This document shows, in pieces, positions 31,923 through 40,873 of a stretch of DNA of 49,566 nt; positions within the stretch are counted from its first letter, which is position 1; each line of letters starts with the position of its first letter. The position numbers and the translations under genes are program-made. The DNA comes from an uncultured bacterium (GTDB taxonomy: Bacteria; Bacillota; Clostridia; Christensenellales; QALW01): the NCBI GenBank assembly GCA_905214315.1, contig CAJMLN010000009.1, positions 1 through 49,566 on the forward strand, written 5' to 3'. The notes under the pieces were generated by a model. The model worked only from the letters and a program-made list of their open reading frames with translations, was not told the DNA's origin and did not search any database.

Positions 31923-34063
31923 TGGTTTTTGGGCAATATTTCTTGTTTTAACGCTTCAAATTCTTCACTGGTCATATTTATGCAGAAATTTGTATTGACC
32001 GAAGCGTTTGTCTCATAATTATAGGCATTGATGCTCAGTTCTAAAATCGGCAGGCTCAAATCCAGCTCTCCCTGGGCTTCCGCTGCGACGCTGAGGCGGG
32101 CGAACAGGGGCTGAAGCAGGTTTTTTGACAAAGCGTCTGACTTTGTGGTAAAATTTTCCTCATTGTAATATATAGAAAGAGAATTATCGTCGTATTTATC
32201 TATGGAGATATACTGCTGTTGGTTGGCGGCCGTATTGGCTAAATTCATGGTTAAGGATAGCTGCATATAGGAGTTGAATTCCCGGAAGAATTTTTCAACC
32301 TGATCAAAATTCTTTTTGTTTCTATAAAAGAGGATCAGTCCGTAGGTATCCGGTGTTAAGCTTTTAGAAGCCATATATTTGCTTTGGTAGGTAATGGTCC
32401 CCAGTGCTCCGGATACGTAAATGGGCATGGAAACGGGTTCCGTAAAGGAAATGTCTTCCGGATATTTTTGGTTGTCTTGCACCATTTCCTGCACATTGCC
32501 TGCGCCTAGTAATGACTGCCACTGCTCAAAGGAGAAATTTTTCACCTCATTCAGCAGGGATTCATAAATTTTGTTGTCGTATTCTTTATTTCCTATGCAG
32601 TTTGCCGTAAAGCTTTCCGGCGCCTGGGGCATTTTAATATAGCTTTCCTTATATTCCGTATTTGTACTTAAATAGGCAAAAATCTTTTCATTTTCCTCCT
32701 GGGTAAAGGCAATTCTGCGGTAGAATTTTGCGCCTGTTTTGGAGATCAGCTGGATATCGGAATAGTAATACCGGCTGTAGCTGTAGGAACCCATGGTGTT
32801 GCCGTTGGCCACCGTACGGTTATAGGCGTCCTCTACCATTTTGCAGATTGCCGCATCGTCGATGACGATATCCTTGATCATCAGGCTTTCATAGGTGGGT
32901 GTCTCGGTGGAGATCTCAACCAGCTGTTCGCTGTTGCGAAATCCGGAGACTTCGATTTTTTTGCCTTTAAGGACCTGACAAGAGGCAAAAATACCTACAA
33001 AAATCATAATGTTAAGGAGAACCAACGCTGCCAGGGAAACCGTTGCCCGCTTTAAGTTGCGCAGCTTGCGGGTGGTGATCAGCTCATAGGCGAAGCAGGC
33101 GATCACAGCAAGCCCATAAAGAAAGAGAATTGCAAGGGAAAATCCGTCGTTGATTAAAAGCATCAGCGGCAGAAGGGAAACGGCAAAGCCCACCGCGGTG
33201 CGGTAAATGTGCTGCAGCACAGGGTTCGGCGCGCTTTGCCCGGCGGCCTCACTTTTTCTTTTGTGGAACAGCAAAAGTCCAAGGCTCATTAAAACAAGGC
33301 CAAAGCACAGGGAATATATGCCCGCGCCGATGCTGGAATACCACCAGGAGATATCGTTGGAGGTAAAGGTGGAAAGTAGAATATCCGCCGGAATGCTGTA
33401 TCGCAGGGAGCCGAATATCCCAAAGGAGTGCATGGTCATAAACGGCAGGAACGAACAGATTTGGTGGGTAAAGATAAACAGCAGCACCTTGGGCAGGAAC
33501 AGAATCAGACCGAATACGATGACGCAGGGAAAGTACATGCCGGTAATACTTACCGCTATGGTAGCCGCGCCCGCGGTAACCAGACAGGCGGCAAGCGTGT
33601 TGAACAGCAGCAGAAGGATGCTGGCCAAATTAATATATAAAAAGCTGCTGGCAGCCGAAATCAGATAATATACCGGCAGGGAGAGAAGCGCCGGTACGGC
33701 GACTGCGACCAGCATCCAGGTCAGGGCACCGGATAGGGTGGAAAAATAGAGGCAGACCCGAGTGTGAGGGATGGAGTGATAGAAATCACTGCGGCTGCGC
33801 TGGGTTAAAAAGTTAAAGGCATTAAAAATCAGCAGCGGCGCCATTACATAAAAGGCAAGCATATAAAGTACATTGAAATTACTGCCGTCTATGGTCAGGA
33901 TGCGGTCGTAGCCGACAATTTTTTCGGCCCGCTGAATATCGCTGAACGTGCTGATGCACTGGATAACGGAAAACATGAGGAACAGTACGGTAAAGATAAT
34001 GCCGATGGCAAGCCCCTGACGCAGCGCCTCTTTATATAAATGCTTTGAAAATACTTTTTTCAC
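31919..34063 (-). CDS. ABC transporter permease, large ABC-2-like membrane protein
   Basis: The 714-residue protein has about ten hydrophobic segments in its first ~375 residues, with the typical SDFYHSIPHTRVCLYFS loop after the second. A ~330-residue hydrophilic C-terminal region (about 380-714) then presumably lies outside the membrane. The layout matches the long permeases that accompany GntR/YtrA-type regulators and a single ATPase in Bacillota. They are linked to cell-envelope stress or peptide-antibiotic response, but the substrate is unknown. It is the last gene of the GntR-ATPase-permease operon, 14 bases after the ATPase gene. Confidence 0.82.
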   Translation of the reverse strand: MKKVFSKHLYKEALRQGLAIGIIFTVLFLMFSVIQCISTFSDIQRAEKIVGYDRILTIDGSNFNVLYMLAFYVMAPLLIFNAFNFLTQRSRSDFYHSIPHTRVCLYFSTLSGALTWMLVAVAVPALLSLPVYYLISAASSFLYINLASILLLLFNTLAACLVTAGAATIAVSITGMYFPCVIVFGLILFLPKVLLFIFTHQICSFLPFMTMHSFGIFGSLRYSIPADILLSTFTSNDISWWYSSIGAGIYSLCFGLVLMSLGLLLFHKRKSEAAGQSAPNPVLQHIYRTAVGFAVSLLPLMLLINDGFSLAILFLYGLAVIACFAYELITTRKLRNLKRATVSLAALVLLNIMIFVGIFASCQVLKGKKIEVSGFRNSEQLVEISTETPTYESLMIKDIVIDDAAICKMVEDAYNRTVANGNTMGSYSYSRYYYSDIQLISKTGAKFYRRIAFTQEENEKIFAYLSTNTEYKESYIKMPQAPESFTANCIGNKEYDNKIYESLLNEVKNFSFEQWQSLLGAGNVQEMVQDNQKYPEDISFTEPVSMPIYVSGALGTITYQSKYMASKSLTPDTYGLILFYRNKKNFDQVEKFFREFNSYMQLSLTMNLANTAANQQQYISIDKYDDNSLSIYYNEENFTTKSDALSKNLLQPLFARLSVAAEAQGELDLSLPILELSINAYNYETNASVNTNFCINMTSEEFEALKQEILPKNH

Positions 34064-34077
34064 AGTATCACTCCTTT

Positions 34078-34977
34078 TTAAGATATCATGTCTTTGAAGC
34101 AGTAGCCTAAGGCTTCCATTTCATAGATGAAAACTTCTTCCAGTGTAAGGGGAAGCACGTCGAGCAGCACGGGCGATTGCGCCTGGATCAGTTCCACCGT
34201 CTTATCCCGGTCGCCGCGGACGATGAAGGTGGCCACACTGCCCCTGGCCGAATAGGAAAGGATATCCAGCGCCGAGAACATTTCCCGTGAAAACGGCTTG
34301 TCAAAGCCTACCTGCAGTTTGAACAGCGTGGTTTTCAGATCCTGAATATCGCTTTCAAAAATGATGCCGCCCTTGTGCAGCAGCGAAAGCTGATCACAGG
34401 TATCCTCCAGCTCCCGCAGGGAATGGGAGGTAATGATTGCCGTGGCCTGCCGTTCCAGCACGTCGGTGGTGATCAGCTGCTTTACCACGTTGCGCATTAC
34501 CGGATCCAGGCCGTCAAAGGTCTCGTCAAAAAAGATGTATTTGGGCCGGCAGGCAAGCGCCAGCAGCGTGGCGCCCTGGCGGCGCATTCCCTTGGAAAAG
34601 GTGTTGACCGGCGCCTTGGGGGAAAGGCCGAAGAGCTTGATCAGCTCGTGAAAGCGTTCAAAGGAAAAATCCGGGAACACCGCGGCATAGAGCTTTGCCA
34701 TGCGGTTGAGGGATGAACCCGGCAGAAAGAAGAGCTCGTCGGGCACATAGGCAATTTTTGCCTTGGCGGCCGGATTTTCGTACACCGGCTCTCCGTCAAG
34801 CAGCACCTGTCCCTCGTCGGGCTTGTAAACGCCGGTAATCAGCCTTAAAAAGGTTGATTTTCCCGCGCCGTTGGAGCCGATAAGGCCGTAAATACAGCCG
34901 TCGGATATTTTGCAGGACATATTGTTCAGGGCCGTAAAGCTGCCAAATTTTTTTGTTACGTTATTTACCTGTATCAT
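34078..34977 (-). CDS. ABC transporter ATP-binding protein (YtrB-like)
   Basis: The 299-residue ATPase has Walker A GSNGAGKST, a family-type signature FSKGMRRQ instead of LSGGQ, Walker B FFDETFDGLD and the His of ITSHS. These deviations are normal for the YtrB/BcrA branch. The C-terminal ~80 residues are an extra regulatory domain. It overlaps the GntR gene by four bases and pairs with the permease downstream. Confidence 0.9.
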   Translation of the reverse strand: MIQVNNVTKKFGSFTALNNMSCKISDGCIYGLIGSNGAGKSTFLRLITGVYKPDEGQVLLDGEPVYENPAAKAKIAYVPDELFFLPGSSLNRMAKLYAAVFPDFSFERFHELIKLFGLSPKAPVNTFSKGMRRQGATLLALACRPKYIFFDETFDGLDPVMRNVVKQLITTDVLERQATAIITSHSLRELEDTCDQLSLLHKGGIIFESDIQDLKTTLFKLQVGFDKPFSREMFSALDILSYSARGSVATFIVRGDRDKTVELIQAQSPVLLDVLPLTLEEVFIYEMEALGYCFKDMIS

Positions 34978-35348
34978 TCGGTTTCCTCCTTATAAAGTTG
35001 TTGTATCAGGGAAATCAGTTTTTCGGCGGGTACACCCGCCGCCTTATAATTTTTTACCTGCTGCAGAAATTCCGCAAAGCTTGCCGTAAGCTTTTGGGAG
35101 ATGATGCTGTACGCGTCTTTGGAAATAAAGCAGCCTTTGCCCACCGCAGTGCATATGATGCCGCGCCGTTCCAGCTCGGTATAGGCTTTAGATACCGTGT
35201 TGGGGTTCAGGGCAAGCTCAAGAGACAGCGATCGTACGCTGGGCAGCTGCTCTTCGGGCTTCAGCAGTCCTTTTAGGATGCCTTCCTCGACCTGCTGAAC
35301 GATCTGCTCGTAAATGGCAAGCCGGGAGCTCAGGTCAATGATGAACAT
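34974..35348 (-). CDS. GntR-family regulator (YtrA subfamily)
   Basis: The 124-residue protein has an N-terminal winged helix (IYEQIVQQVEEGILKG, LPSVRSLSLELALNPNTVSK, ERRGIICTAVGKGCFI) and a short helical C-terminal part, the YtrA layout. YtrA-type repressors bind an operator over their own promoter and control the linked ABC transporter; a perfect inverted repeat lies just upstream here. The ATG at 35348 has GGAGG behind it; a longer frame to 35420 runs through the promoter and is unlikely. Confidence 0.9.
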   Translation of the reverse strand: MFIIDLSSRLAIYEQIVQQVEEGILKGLLKPEEQLPSVRSLSLELALNPNTVSKAYTELERRGIICTAVGKGCFISKDAYSIISQKLTASFAEFLQQVKNYKAAGVPAEKLISLIQQLYKEETE

Positions 35349-35367
35349 AAATACCTCCTGTCCTAAG

Positions 35368-35388
35368 TGTACTATTAATAATAGTACA
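35368..35388 (-). promoter_or_regulatory. Operator: perfect inverted repeat for the GntR regulator
   Basis: TGTACTATTA (35368-35377), one central base, TAATAGTACA (35379-35388). It lies just downstream of the -10, over the expected transcription start, which suits repression. TGTACTAT-type arms are known for YtrA-like repressors. Confidence 0.85.
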
Positions 35389-35391
35389 TTG

Positions 35392-35420
35392 ATGATAGCA
35401 TGAAATGAATGTGTTGTCAA
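35392..35420 (-). promoter_or_regulatory. Promoter of the GntR-ABC operon
   Basis: Minus strand TTGACA (35420-35415), 17-base spacer, TATCAT (35397-35392). Confidence 0.85.
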
Positions 35421-35707
35421 GATGCAAAATAAAAATTTTTTATAGAAAAAACGATTTTCTTGTCAAAATTTTTGGGGAGCAAACAAAGAAAAGAATCATT
35501 TTTCCGGAAGAGTGGGGGCGCTGTGCAAAGCTTCTGAGGAAGCTGTTTCGTAGATATGGCTGTTGTTATGTGTTTTATAAAATGAATTTTTATAAATTCA
35601 GTTATCAATTTGTTTTCTGAGGAAGATGCGGCACGAACTTTATCGGCAGGATTTTTGATATAACATGTTTGCTTTCGGAAAAGATCTTGTTTTTTTATGA
35701 GAATTGC
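35421..35707. other. Intergenic region between divergent operons
   Basis: About 290 AT-rich bases between the GntR-ABC promoter and the arginine promoter. No gene or RNA was recognised. Confidence 0.4.
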
Positions 35708-35736
35708 TTGACAAAAATACATATATGCTGCATAAT
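35708..35736 (+). promoter_or_regulatory. Promoter of the arginine operon
   Basis: TTGACA (35708-35713), 17-base spacer, CATAAT (35731-35736). An ARG box overlaps the -10. Confidence 0.85.
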
Positions 35737-35744
35737 TATTCATA
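35729..35744 (+). promoter_or_regulatory. ARG box (ArgR/AhrC operator)
   Basis: TGCATAATTATTCATA matches the TGAATWWWWATTCA operator with one mismatch and covers the -10 box. Arginine-loaded ArgR/AhrC would block the promoter. Confidence 0.75.
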
Positions 35745-35768
35745 TAATACAAAAAGAAGAGGTTCCCT

Positions 35769-36698
35769 ATGGTTCAAGTTTTTATCGACGGTAAAGAAGG
35801 CACCACCGGCCTTCGGATTTTTGACCGCTTAGCCGGGCGGAAAGATATTGCCCTGCTTACGTTAGAGGAAGAAAGGCGCAAGGATCCCGCGGCCAGAAAA
35901 GAAATGTTAAACCGCTGTGATATCGCCTTTTTGTGCCTGCCGGACGACGCCGCCAAAGAAGCGGTATCCCTGATTAAAAACGAGCACACGCGCGTAATTG
36001 ACGCTTCCACCGCGCACCGCACGCTCCCCGGTTGGCAATACGGCTTTCCGGAATTATTTGAAAACGGCTTTGCCAAGGTAAAAAACGCGCCGCGCGTAGC
36101 CGTTCCCGGCTGCCATGCCAGCGGCTTTATCGCCCTGATATATCCGCTGATACAAGCAGGCTTTTTGGAAAAAGACGCGCTGCTTACCTGCCACTCGCTT
36201 ACCGGTTATTCCGGCGGCGGCAAAAAAATGATTGCCGAGTATGAGGCAGAAGGGCGCAGCCGCCTGCTGGACGCACCGCGGCAGTACGGCCTTAAGCAGC
36301 AGCATAAGCATTTAAAGGAAATGCAGGCTGTATGCGGTCTGGACAGCGCGCCGGCTTTCTGCCCGATTGTAGCCCCGTTTTACAGCGGTATGCTGGTAAC
36401 GGTTCCGCTATTTGCCAAGCAAATAAAAAAGGGCACAATGGAGGATATCCGCCGCCTGTACGCCGCGCGTTATAACGGCCCCCTGGTTCGCTACTGTGAA
36501 AACAGCGATGAAGCCGGCTTTCTTTCCAGCAATGCAAGGCAGGGCAGCGACGCAATGGAGATTTCCGTTTTCGGTAGCGGAGAACGGCTGCTGCTGACGG
36601 CGCGCTACGATAACTTAGGCAAAGGCGCCTCCGGCGCGGCCGTAGAATGTATGAATATCATGCTCGGATGCGATCCCTTAACCGGGCTTGAAATATAA
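35769..36698 (+). CDS. argC: N-acetyl-gamma-glutamyl-phosphate reductase
   Basis: The 309-residue enzyme is the short (type 2) form. It has DGKEGTTGLRI at the start, an NADP-binding fold and the catalytic Cys115 in VAVPGCHASGF. It reduces N-acetylglutamyl phosphate to the semialdehyde with NADPH, the third step of arginine synthesis. First gene of argCJBDF-carAB, 33 bases after the -10. Confidence 0.93.
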   Translation: MVQVFIDGKEGTTGLRIFDRLAGRKDIALLTLEEERRKDPAARKEMLNRCDIAFLCLPDDAAKEAVSLIKNEHTRVIDASTAHRTLPGWQYGFPELFENGFAKVKNAPRVAVPGCHASGFIALIYPLIQAGFLEKDALLTCHSLTGYSGGGKKMIAEYEAEGRSRLLDAPRQYGLKQQHKHLKEMQAVCGLDSAPAFCPIVAPFYSGMLVTVPLFAKQIKKGTMEDIRRLYAARYNGPLVRYCENSDEAGFLSSNARQGSDAMEISVFGSGERLLLTARYDNLGKGASGAAVECMNIMLGCDPLTGLEI

Positions 36699-36707
36699 GG
36701 AGTTTTT

Positions 36708-37919
36708 ATGGAACAGATACAAGGCGGCGTTTGCGCCGCAAAAGGCTTTACGGCCGCGGGCATCCACTGCGGCATCCGCAAAAATAAAACGAAAAAAGAT
36801 TTGGCGCTGATTTACACGCCCCAGAAAGCGGCCGCGGCGGCCGTATATACCACGAATTTAGTAAAAGGTGCGCCGATAACGGTAACCAAAGCCAATATTG
36901 CCGACGGCTTTGCCCAGGCTATGCTGTGCAACAGCGGCAACGCCAACACCTGCAACGCGGACGGCGTTGAAATTGCCGAAAAAATGTGCGCGCTTTTGGC
37001 AGAGGAATTAAAAATTTCCGCCAAGGACGTAATCGTAGCCTCCACGGGCGTAATCGGCCAGCGGCTGGATATCGCGCCGATCGCCGGCGGAATCCCCGTT
37101 TTGGTAAAAGCTTTGGGCAATTTCAGCCGAGACGCGGCCGAGGGCATTATGACCACCGACACAAAGCTGAAAGAAATTGCCTTCTCTTTTGAAGCCGGCG
37201 GCAAAACCTGCCGCATCGGCGGCATTGCCAAGGGTTCAGGGATGATTCACCCCAACATGGCCACGATGCTGGTGTTTATCACAACCGACGTTGCCATTGC
37301 GCCGGTGCTGCTGCAAAAGGCCTTGCAGGAGGATGTAAAAACCTCCTTCAACCGCGTTAGTGTAGACGGCGATACCTCCACCAACGATATGGTCTCCATC
37401 CTGGCCAACGGCCTGGCTGAAAATACAAAAATCGAAAGCGAAGGCCCGGATTACGAGGCGTTCTGTAAGGCGCTTCATGCGGTAACGGTTTACCTTTGCC
37501 GGATGATTGCCCGGGACGGCGAGGGCGCTACCAAACTGTTAGAATGCAAGGTTTCCGGCGCCAAGGACGAAGCCCAGGCCGAAACCGTAGCCAAAAGCGT
37601 CATCTGCTCTTCGCTGTTTAAGGCCGCCATGTTCGGCAGCGACGCCAACTGGGGCCGGGTGCTCTGCGCCATTGGCTACAGCGGCGCCAACGTGGACGTA
37701 AACTGCATCGATGTTTCCTTTGCCTCTAAAAAAGGCCGCATCGACGTATGCCAAAACGGCGCGGGCATTGAATTTTCCGAAAGTACGGCTAAGGAAATTC
37801 TTTTGGAAGAAGAAATCGAAGTGCTGATTGATTTAAAAGCCGGCCCTGCTTCCGCTACGGCCTGGGGCTGTGATTTAACCTATGACTATGTAAAAATTAA
37901 CGGCGACTATCGCACCTGA
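36708..37919 (+). CDS. argJ: Bifunctional ornithine acetyltransferase/N-acetylglutamate synthase
   Basis: The 403-residue protein has the ArgJ self-cleavage site: KGSGMIHPNMATMLVF with nucleophile Thr186. The precursor splits into two chains. CNSGNANTCNADG and CARRY-type motifs of the family are partly visible, and VDGDTSTND follows the cleavage site. It recycles the acetyl group from N-acetylornithine to glutamate, and many members also make N-acetylglutamate from acetyl-CoA. No argA or argE is seen here, consistent with the cyclic pathway. AAGGAG precedes the ATG. Confidence 0.93.
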   Translation: MEQIQGGVCAAKGFTAAGIHCGIRKNKTKKDLALIYTPQKAAAAAVYTTNLVKGAPITVTKANIADGFAQAMLCNSGNANTCNADGVEIAEKMCALLAEELKISAKDVIVASTGVIGQRLDIAPIAGGIPVLVKALGNFSRDAAEGIMTTDTKLKEIAFSFEAGGKTCRIGGIAKGSGMIHPNMATMLVFITTDVAIAPVLLQKALQEDVKTSFNRVSVDGDTSTNDMVSILANGLAENTKIESEGPDYEAFCKALHAVTVYLCRMIARDGEGATKLLECKVSGAKDEAQAETVAKSVICSSLFKAAMFGSDANWGRVLCAIGYSGANVDVNCIDVSFASKKGRIDVCQNGAGIEFSESTAKEILLEEEIEVLIDLKAGPASATAWGCDLTYDYVKINGDYRT

Positions 37920-37934
37920 AAAGAGGATAAAAAA

Positions 37935-38792
37935 ATGAAACTGACCAGCAGCCAGCAGGCAGAAGTACTTGTACACGCCCTGCCGTATATTCAAAAATAC
38001 TATAATAAAATCATCGTCGTAAAATACGGCGGCAACGCTATGATAAACGAGGATTTGAAAAAAGCCGTAATGGGCGATATTGTGCTAATGTCACTAATCG
38101 GCATCAAAGTAGTGCTTGTGCACGGCGGTGGGCCGGAAATTACCGATATGTTAGCGCGCGTAGGCAAAAAAACCGAATTTGTGGACGGCCTGCGCGTAAC
38201 CGATGAGGAAACCGCCGAAATTGTGCAGATGGTTTTGGCCGGAAAAATCAATAAAAATTTAGTAAACTTGATTCAAAACACCGGGGGCAAGGCCATCGGC
38301 CTTTCGGGTATGGACGGCCACCTGATTGAAGCTAAAGTAAAGGACGAACGCCTGGGCCTGGTGGGCGATATCACCAATATTAACGTAGAGCCGATTTTAG
38401 ACGTGCTGGATAAAGGCTATATTCCGGTGGTATCCACCGTGGGCTGCGACAGGGATGGCCGCAGCTACAACATCAACGCCGATATCGCCGCTTCCATCAT
38501 CGCCGGCAAATTAAAGGCCGAAAGCTTTATTTCCATGACGGATATCAAGGGCATTTTAAGGGATAAGGACGATCCGGATTCCTTAATTTCCAAAATTTAC
38601 GTAAGCGATACCCCCCAGCTGATGAGCGAGGGCATTATCTCGGGAGGAATGATTCCCAAAATTCAGTACTGCACCGAGGCCATCCGCATGGGCGTGGCCC
38701 GGGCGTTTATTATCGACGGGCGCGTTCCCCACTCCATTTTAATTGAAACGCTTACCGACGAAGGCATCGGCACTATGTTTTTAAGGGGTTAA
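37935..38792 (+). CDS. argB: Acetylglutamate kinase
   Basis: The 285-residue amino-acid kinase has VVKYGGNAM near the start, VLVHGGGPEI, the family's FVDGLRVTD and GGMIPKI near the end. It phosphorylates N-acetylglutamate, the second step of the pathway. In clostridia it is often feedback-inhibited by arginine; an N-terminal helix that could support this (QQAEVLVHALPYIQKYYNK) is present. Confidence 0.95.
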   Translation: MKLTSSQQAEVLVHALPYIQKYYNKIIVVKYGGNAMINEDLKKAVMGDIVLMSLIGIKVVLVHGGGPEITDMLARVGKKTEFVDGLRVTDEETAEIVQMVLAGKINKNLVNLIQNTGGKAIGLSGMDGHLIEAKVKDERLGLVGDITNINVEPILDVLDKGYIPVVSTVGCDRDGRSYNINADIAASIIAGKLKAESFISMTDIKGILRDKDDPDSLISKIYVSDTPQLMSEGIISGGMIPKIQYCTEAIRMGVARAFIIDGRVPHSILIETLTDEGIGTMFLRG

Positions 38793-38795
38793 ACG

Positions 38796-39956
38796 ATGAA
38801 TACACAGCAGCTTGACCAATGCTTTGTGGAAAATACCTACGGCCGGTTTCCCATTACGCTGGTATCGGGCAAAGGCGCAAAGCTTTTGGATGAAAACGGA
38901 AAAGAATATATTGATTTAGGCAGCGGCATTGCCGTGAACACGTTCGGCGCCGCGGATGAGGCATGGAAAAACGCCGTCTGCGCGCAGCTGGAGCGGCTGG
39001 CCCACGCCTCCAACCTGTATTATACGGAGCCGTGTGCACGTCTGGCCGCCCTGTTATGCGAAAAAACAGGCATGAAAAAAGTATTTTTCGGCAATTCCGG
39101 CGCCGAAGCCAACGAATGCGCGATAAAAGCCGCCCGCAAATGGGGGCACGACCATAAGGGCGAAGGGTATGATACAATCGTCACGCTGAAAAACAGCTTT
39201 CATGGCCGCACCATCGCCACGCTGGCAGCCACCGGACAGGATTCCTTTCATACGGATTTCGGCCCGCTGCCGGAGGGCTTTGTATATGCCCAAGCCAATG
39301 CCTGCGCGGACTTAGAGAAAAAGATAAAGGAAAATAAATGCTGCGCGGTTATGATGGAGCTGATTCAAGGCGAAGGCGGCGTACTGCCCTTAACCGAAGA
39401 ATTTGTACATTTTGCCCGCCGCATTACGCAGGAAAACGACCTTTTGCTGATTTTAGACGAAGTGCAGACCGGCAACGGCCGCACCGGAAAGCTTTATGGC
39501 TATATGCACTATGGCATCATGCCCGATATCCTTACCACAGCGAAGGGCTTGGGCGGCGGCCTGCCCATCGGCGCCTGTCTGCTGGGTGAAAAAGCCTCCG
39601 GCGTGCTTACGGCCGGAAAGCACGGTTCCACTTTTGGCGGAAATCCCGCGGTATGCGCGGGCGCGCTGAGCATTTTAGAGCGGCTTGACGACGCCTTGCT
39701 TGCAGGCGTAGAAAAAAAATCCGCCTATATCCTTTCGCAGCTGCAAAACGCCGCAGGCGTAAAAAGCATTACCGGCATAGGCCTGATGCTTGGTATTACC
39801 CCGATAAAGCCGGCAAAGGAAGTTATATCCGCGTGCCTGGCGCGCGGCGTGCTGGTGCTTTCGGCCAAGGATAAAATCCGCCTGCTGCCGCCCTTGAATA
39901 TCGAAGACGCGCTTTTGGAAAAAGCAATCAATATTTTAAAAGAGGAGCTTGCCTGA
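38796..39956 (+). CDS. argD: Acetylornithine aminotransferase
   Basis: The 386-residue class III aminotransferase has IDLGSGIAVNTFG, NSGAEANECAIKAARK, SFHGRT and ILDEVQTGNGRTGK. PLP-binding Lys250 lies in TTAKGLGGGLPIG. It converts N-acetylglutamate semialdehyde to N-acetylornithine. It starts three bases after argB and its stop overlaps the argF start by one base (TGATG). Confidence 0.95.
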   Translation: MNTQQLDQCFVENTYGRFPITLVSGKGAKLLDENGKEYIDLGSGIAVNTFGAADEAWKNAVCAQLERLAHASNLYYTEPCARLAALLCEKTGMKKVFFGNSGAEANECAIKAARKWGHDHKGEGYDTIVTLKNSFHGRTIATLAATGQDSFHTDFGPLPEGFVYAQANACADLEKKIKENKCCAVMMELIQGEGGVLPLTEEFVHFARRITQENDLLLILDEVQTGNGRTGKLYGYMHYGIMPDILTTAKGLGGGLPIGACLLGEKASGVLTAGKHGSTFGGNPAVCAGALSILERLDDALLAGVEKKSAYILSQLQNAAGVKSITGIGLMLGITPIKPAKEVISACLARGVLVLSAKDKIRLLPPLNIEDALLEKAINILKEELA

Positions 39957-40873
39957 TGAAACATTTATTAAAACTGATGGACCTTTCCCAAAAAGAAATT
40001 ATTGAAATTTTAAACACGGCCGACCAGCTGAAATACGAAAAAAAGAACGGCATCGAGCATCACCTGCTAAAGGGAAAAACGCTGGGCATGATTTTTCAAA
40101 AATCCTCCACCCGCACGCGTGTTTCCTTTGAAGCGGGCATGTATGATTTAGGCGGTTCGGCGCTGTTTTTAAGCTCTCGCGACCTGCAAATTGGCCGGGG
40201 CGAGCCGGTAGAGGACACCGCCCGCGTGCTTTCAAGGTACTTGGACGCCATTATGATCCGCACTTTTGAGCAAAAAGAGGTGGAGGATTTAGCTAAGTAC
40301 GGCAGCATTCCGATCATCAACGGCCTTACCGACTACTGCCACCCCTGCCAGGTGCTGGCCGACCTGATGACGGTGCGGGAATATAAAAAGAGCTTTTCAG
40401 GCCGCAAGATGTGCTTTATCGGCGACGGCAACAATATGGCAAACAGCCTGATTGTAGGCGGCATCAAGGTAGGTATGGAGGTTTCTGTTGCCTGCCCCGA
40501 AAGCCACCGGCCGGATGAAGCTATTATGGCCTGGGCCAAGGAAAACGGCAAATTTACCTGCACGCCGGACGTACTGGAGGCCGCAAAGGACGCCGACGTG
40601 CTGTTTACCGACGTATGGGCCTCCATGGGCCAGGAAGACGAGGCCGAAAAAAGAAAAGAAATTTTTGCCGGCTACTGCATTGACCAAACCGTAATGAATG
40701 CCGCTAAGCCCGACGCCTTGGTGCAGCACTGCCTGCCTGCCCACCGCGGCGAAGAAATTACGGCCGAAGTTTTTGAGGCCCACGCAAATGAGATTTTTGA
40801 CGAAGCTGAAAATCGGCTTCATGCGCAAAAAGCTGTGCTGGTAAAGCTGCTGGCGGATGAGGCGTGCGAATGA
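39956..40873 (+). CDS. argF: Ornithine carbamoyltransferase
   Basis: The 305-residue enzyme has the carbamoyl-phosphate loop SSTRTRVSFEAG, HPCQVLADLMT and the ornithine motif HCLPAHRGEEI. It joins carbamoyl phosphate and ornithine to citrulline. The next two genes make carbamoyl phosphate, so the operon supplies both substrates. Confidence 0.95.
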   Translation: MKHLLKLMDLSQKEIIEILNTADQLKYEKKNGIEHHLLKGKTLGMIFQKSSTRTRVSFEAGMYDLGGSALFLSSRDLQIGRGEPVEDTARVLSRYLDAIMIRTFEQKEVEDLAKYGSIPIINGLTDYCHPCQVLADLMTVREYKKSFSGRKMCFIGDGNNMANSLIVGGIKVGMEVSVACPESHRPDEAIMAWAKENGKFTCTPDVLEAAKDADVLFTDVWASMGQEDEAEKRKEIFAGYCIDQTVMNAAKPDALVQHCLPAHRGEEITAEVFEAHANEIFDEAENRLHAQKAVLVKLLADEACE

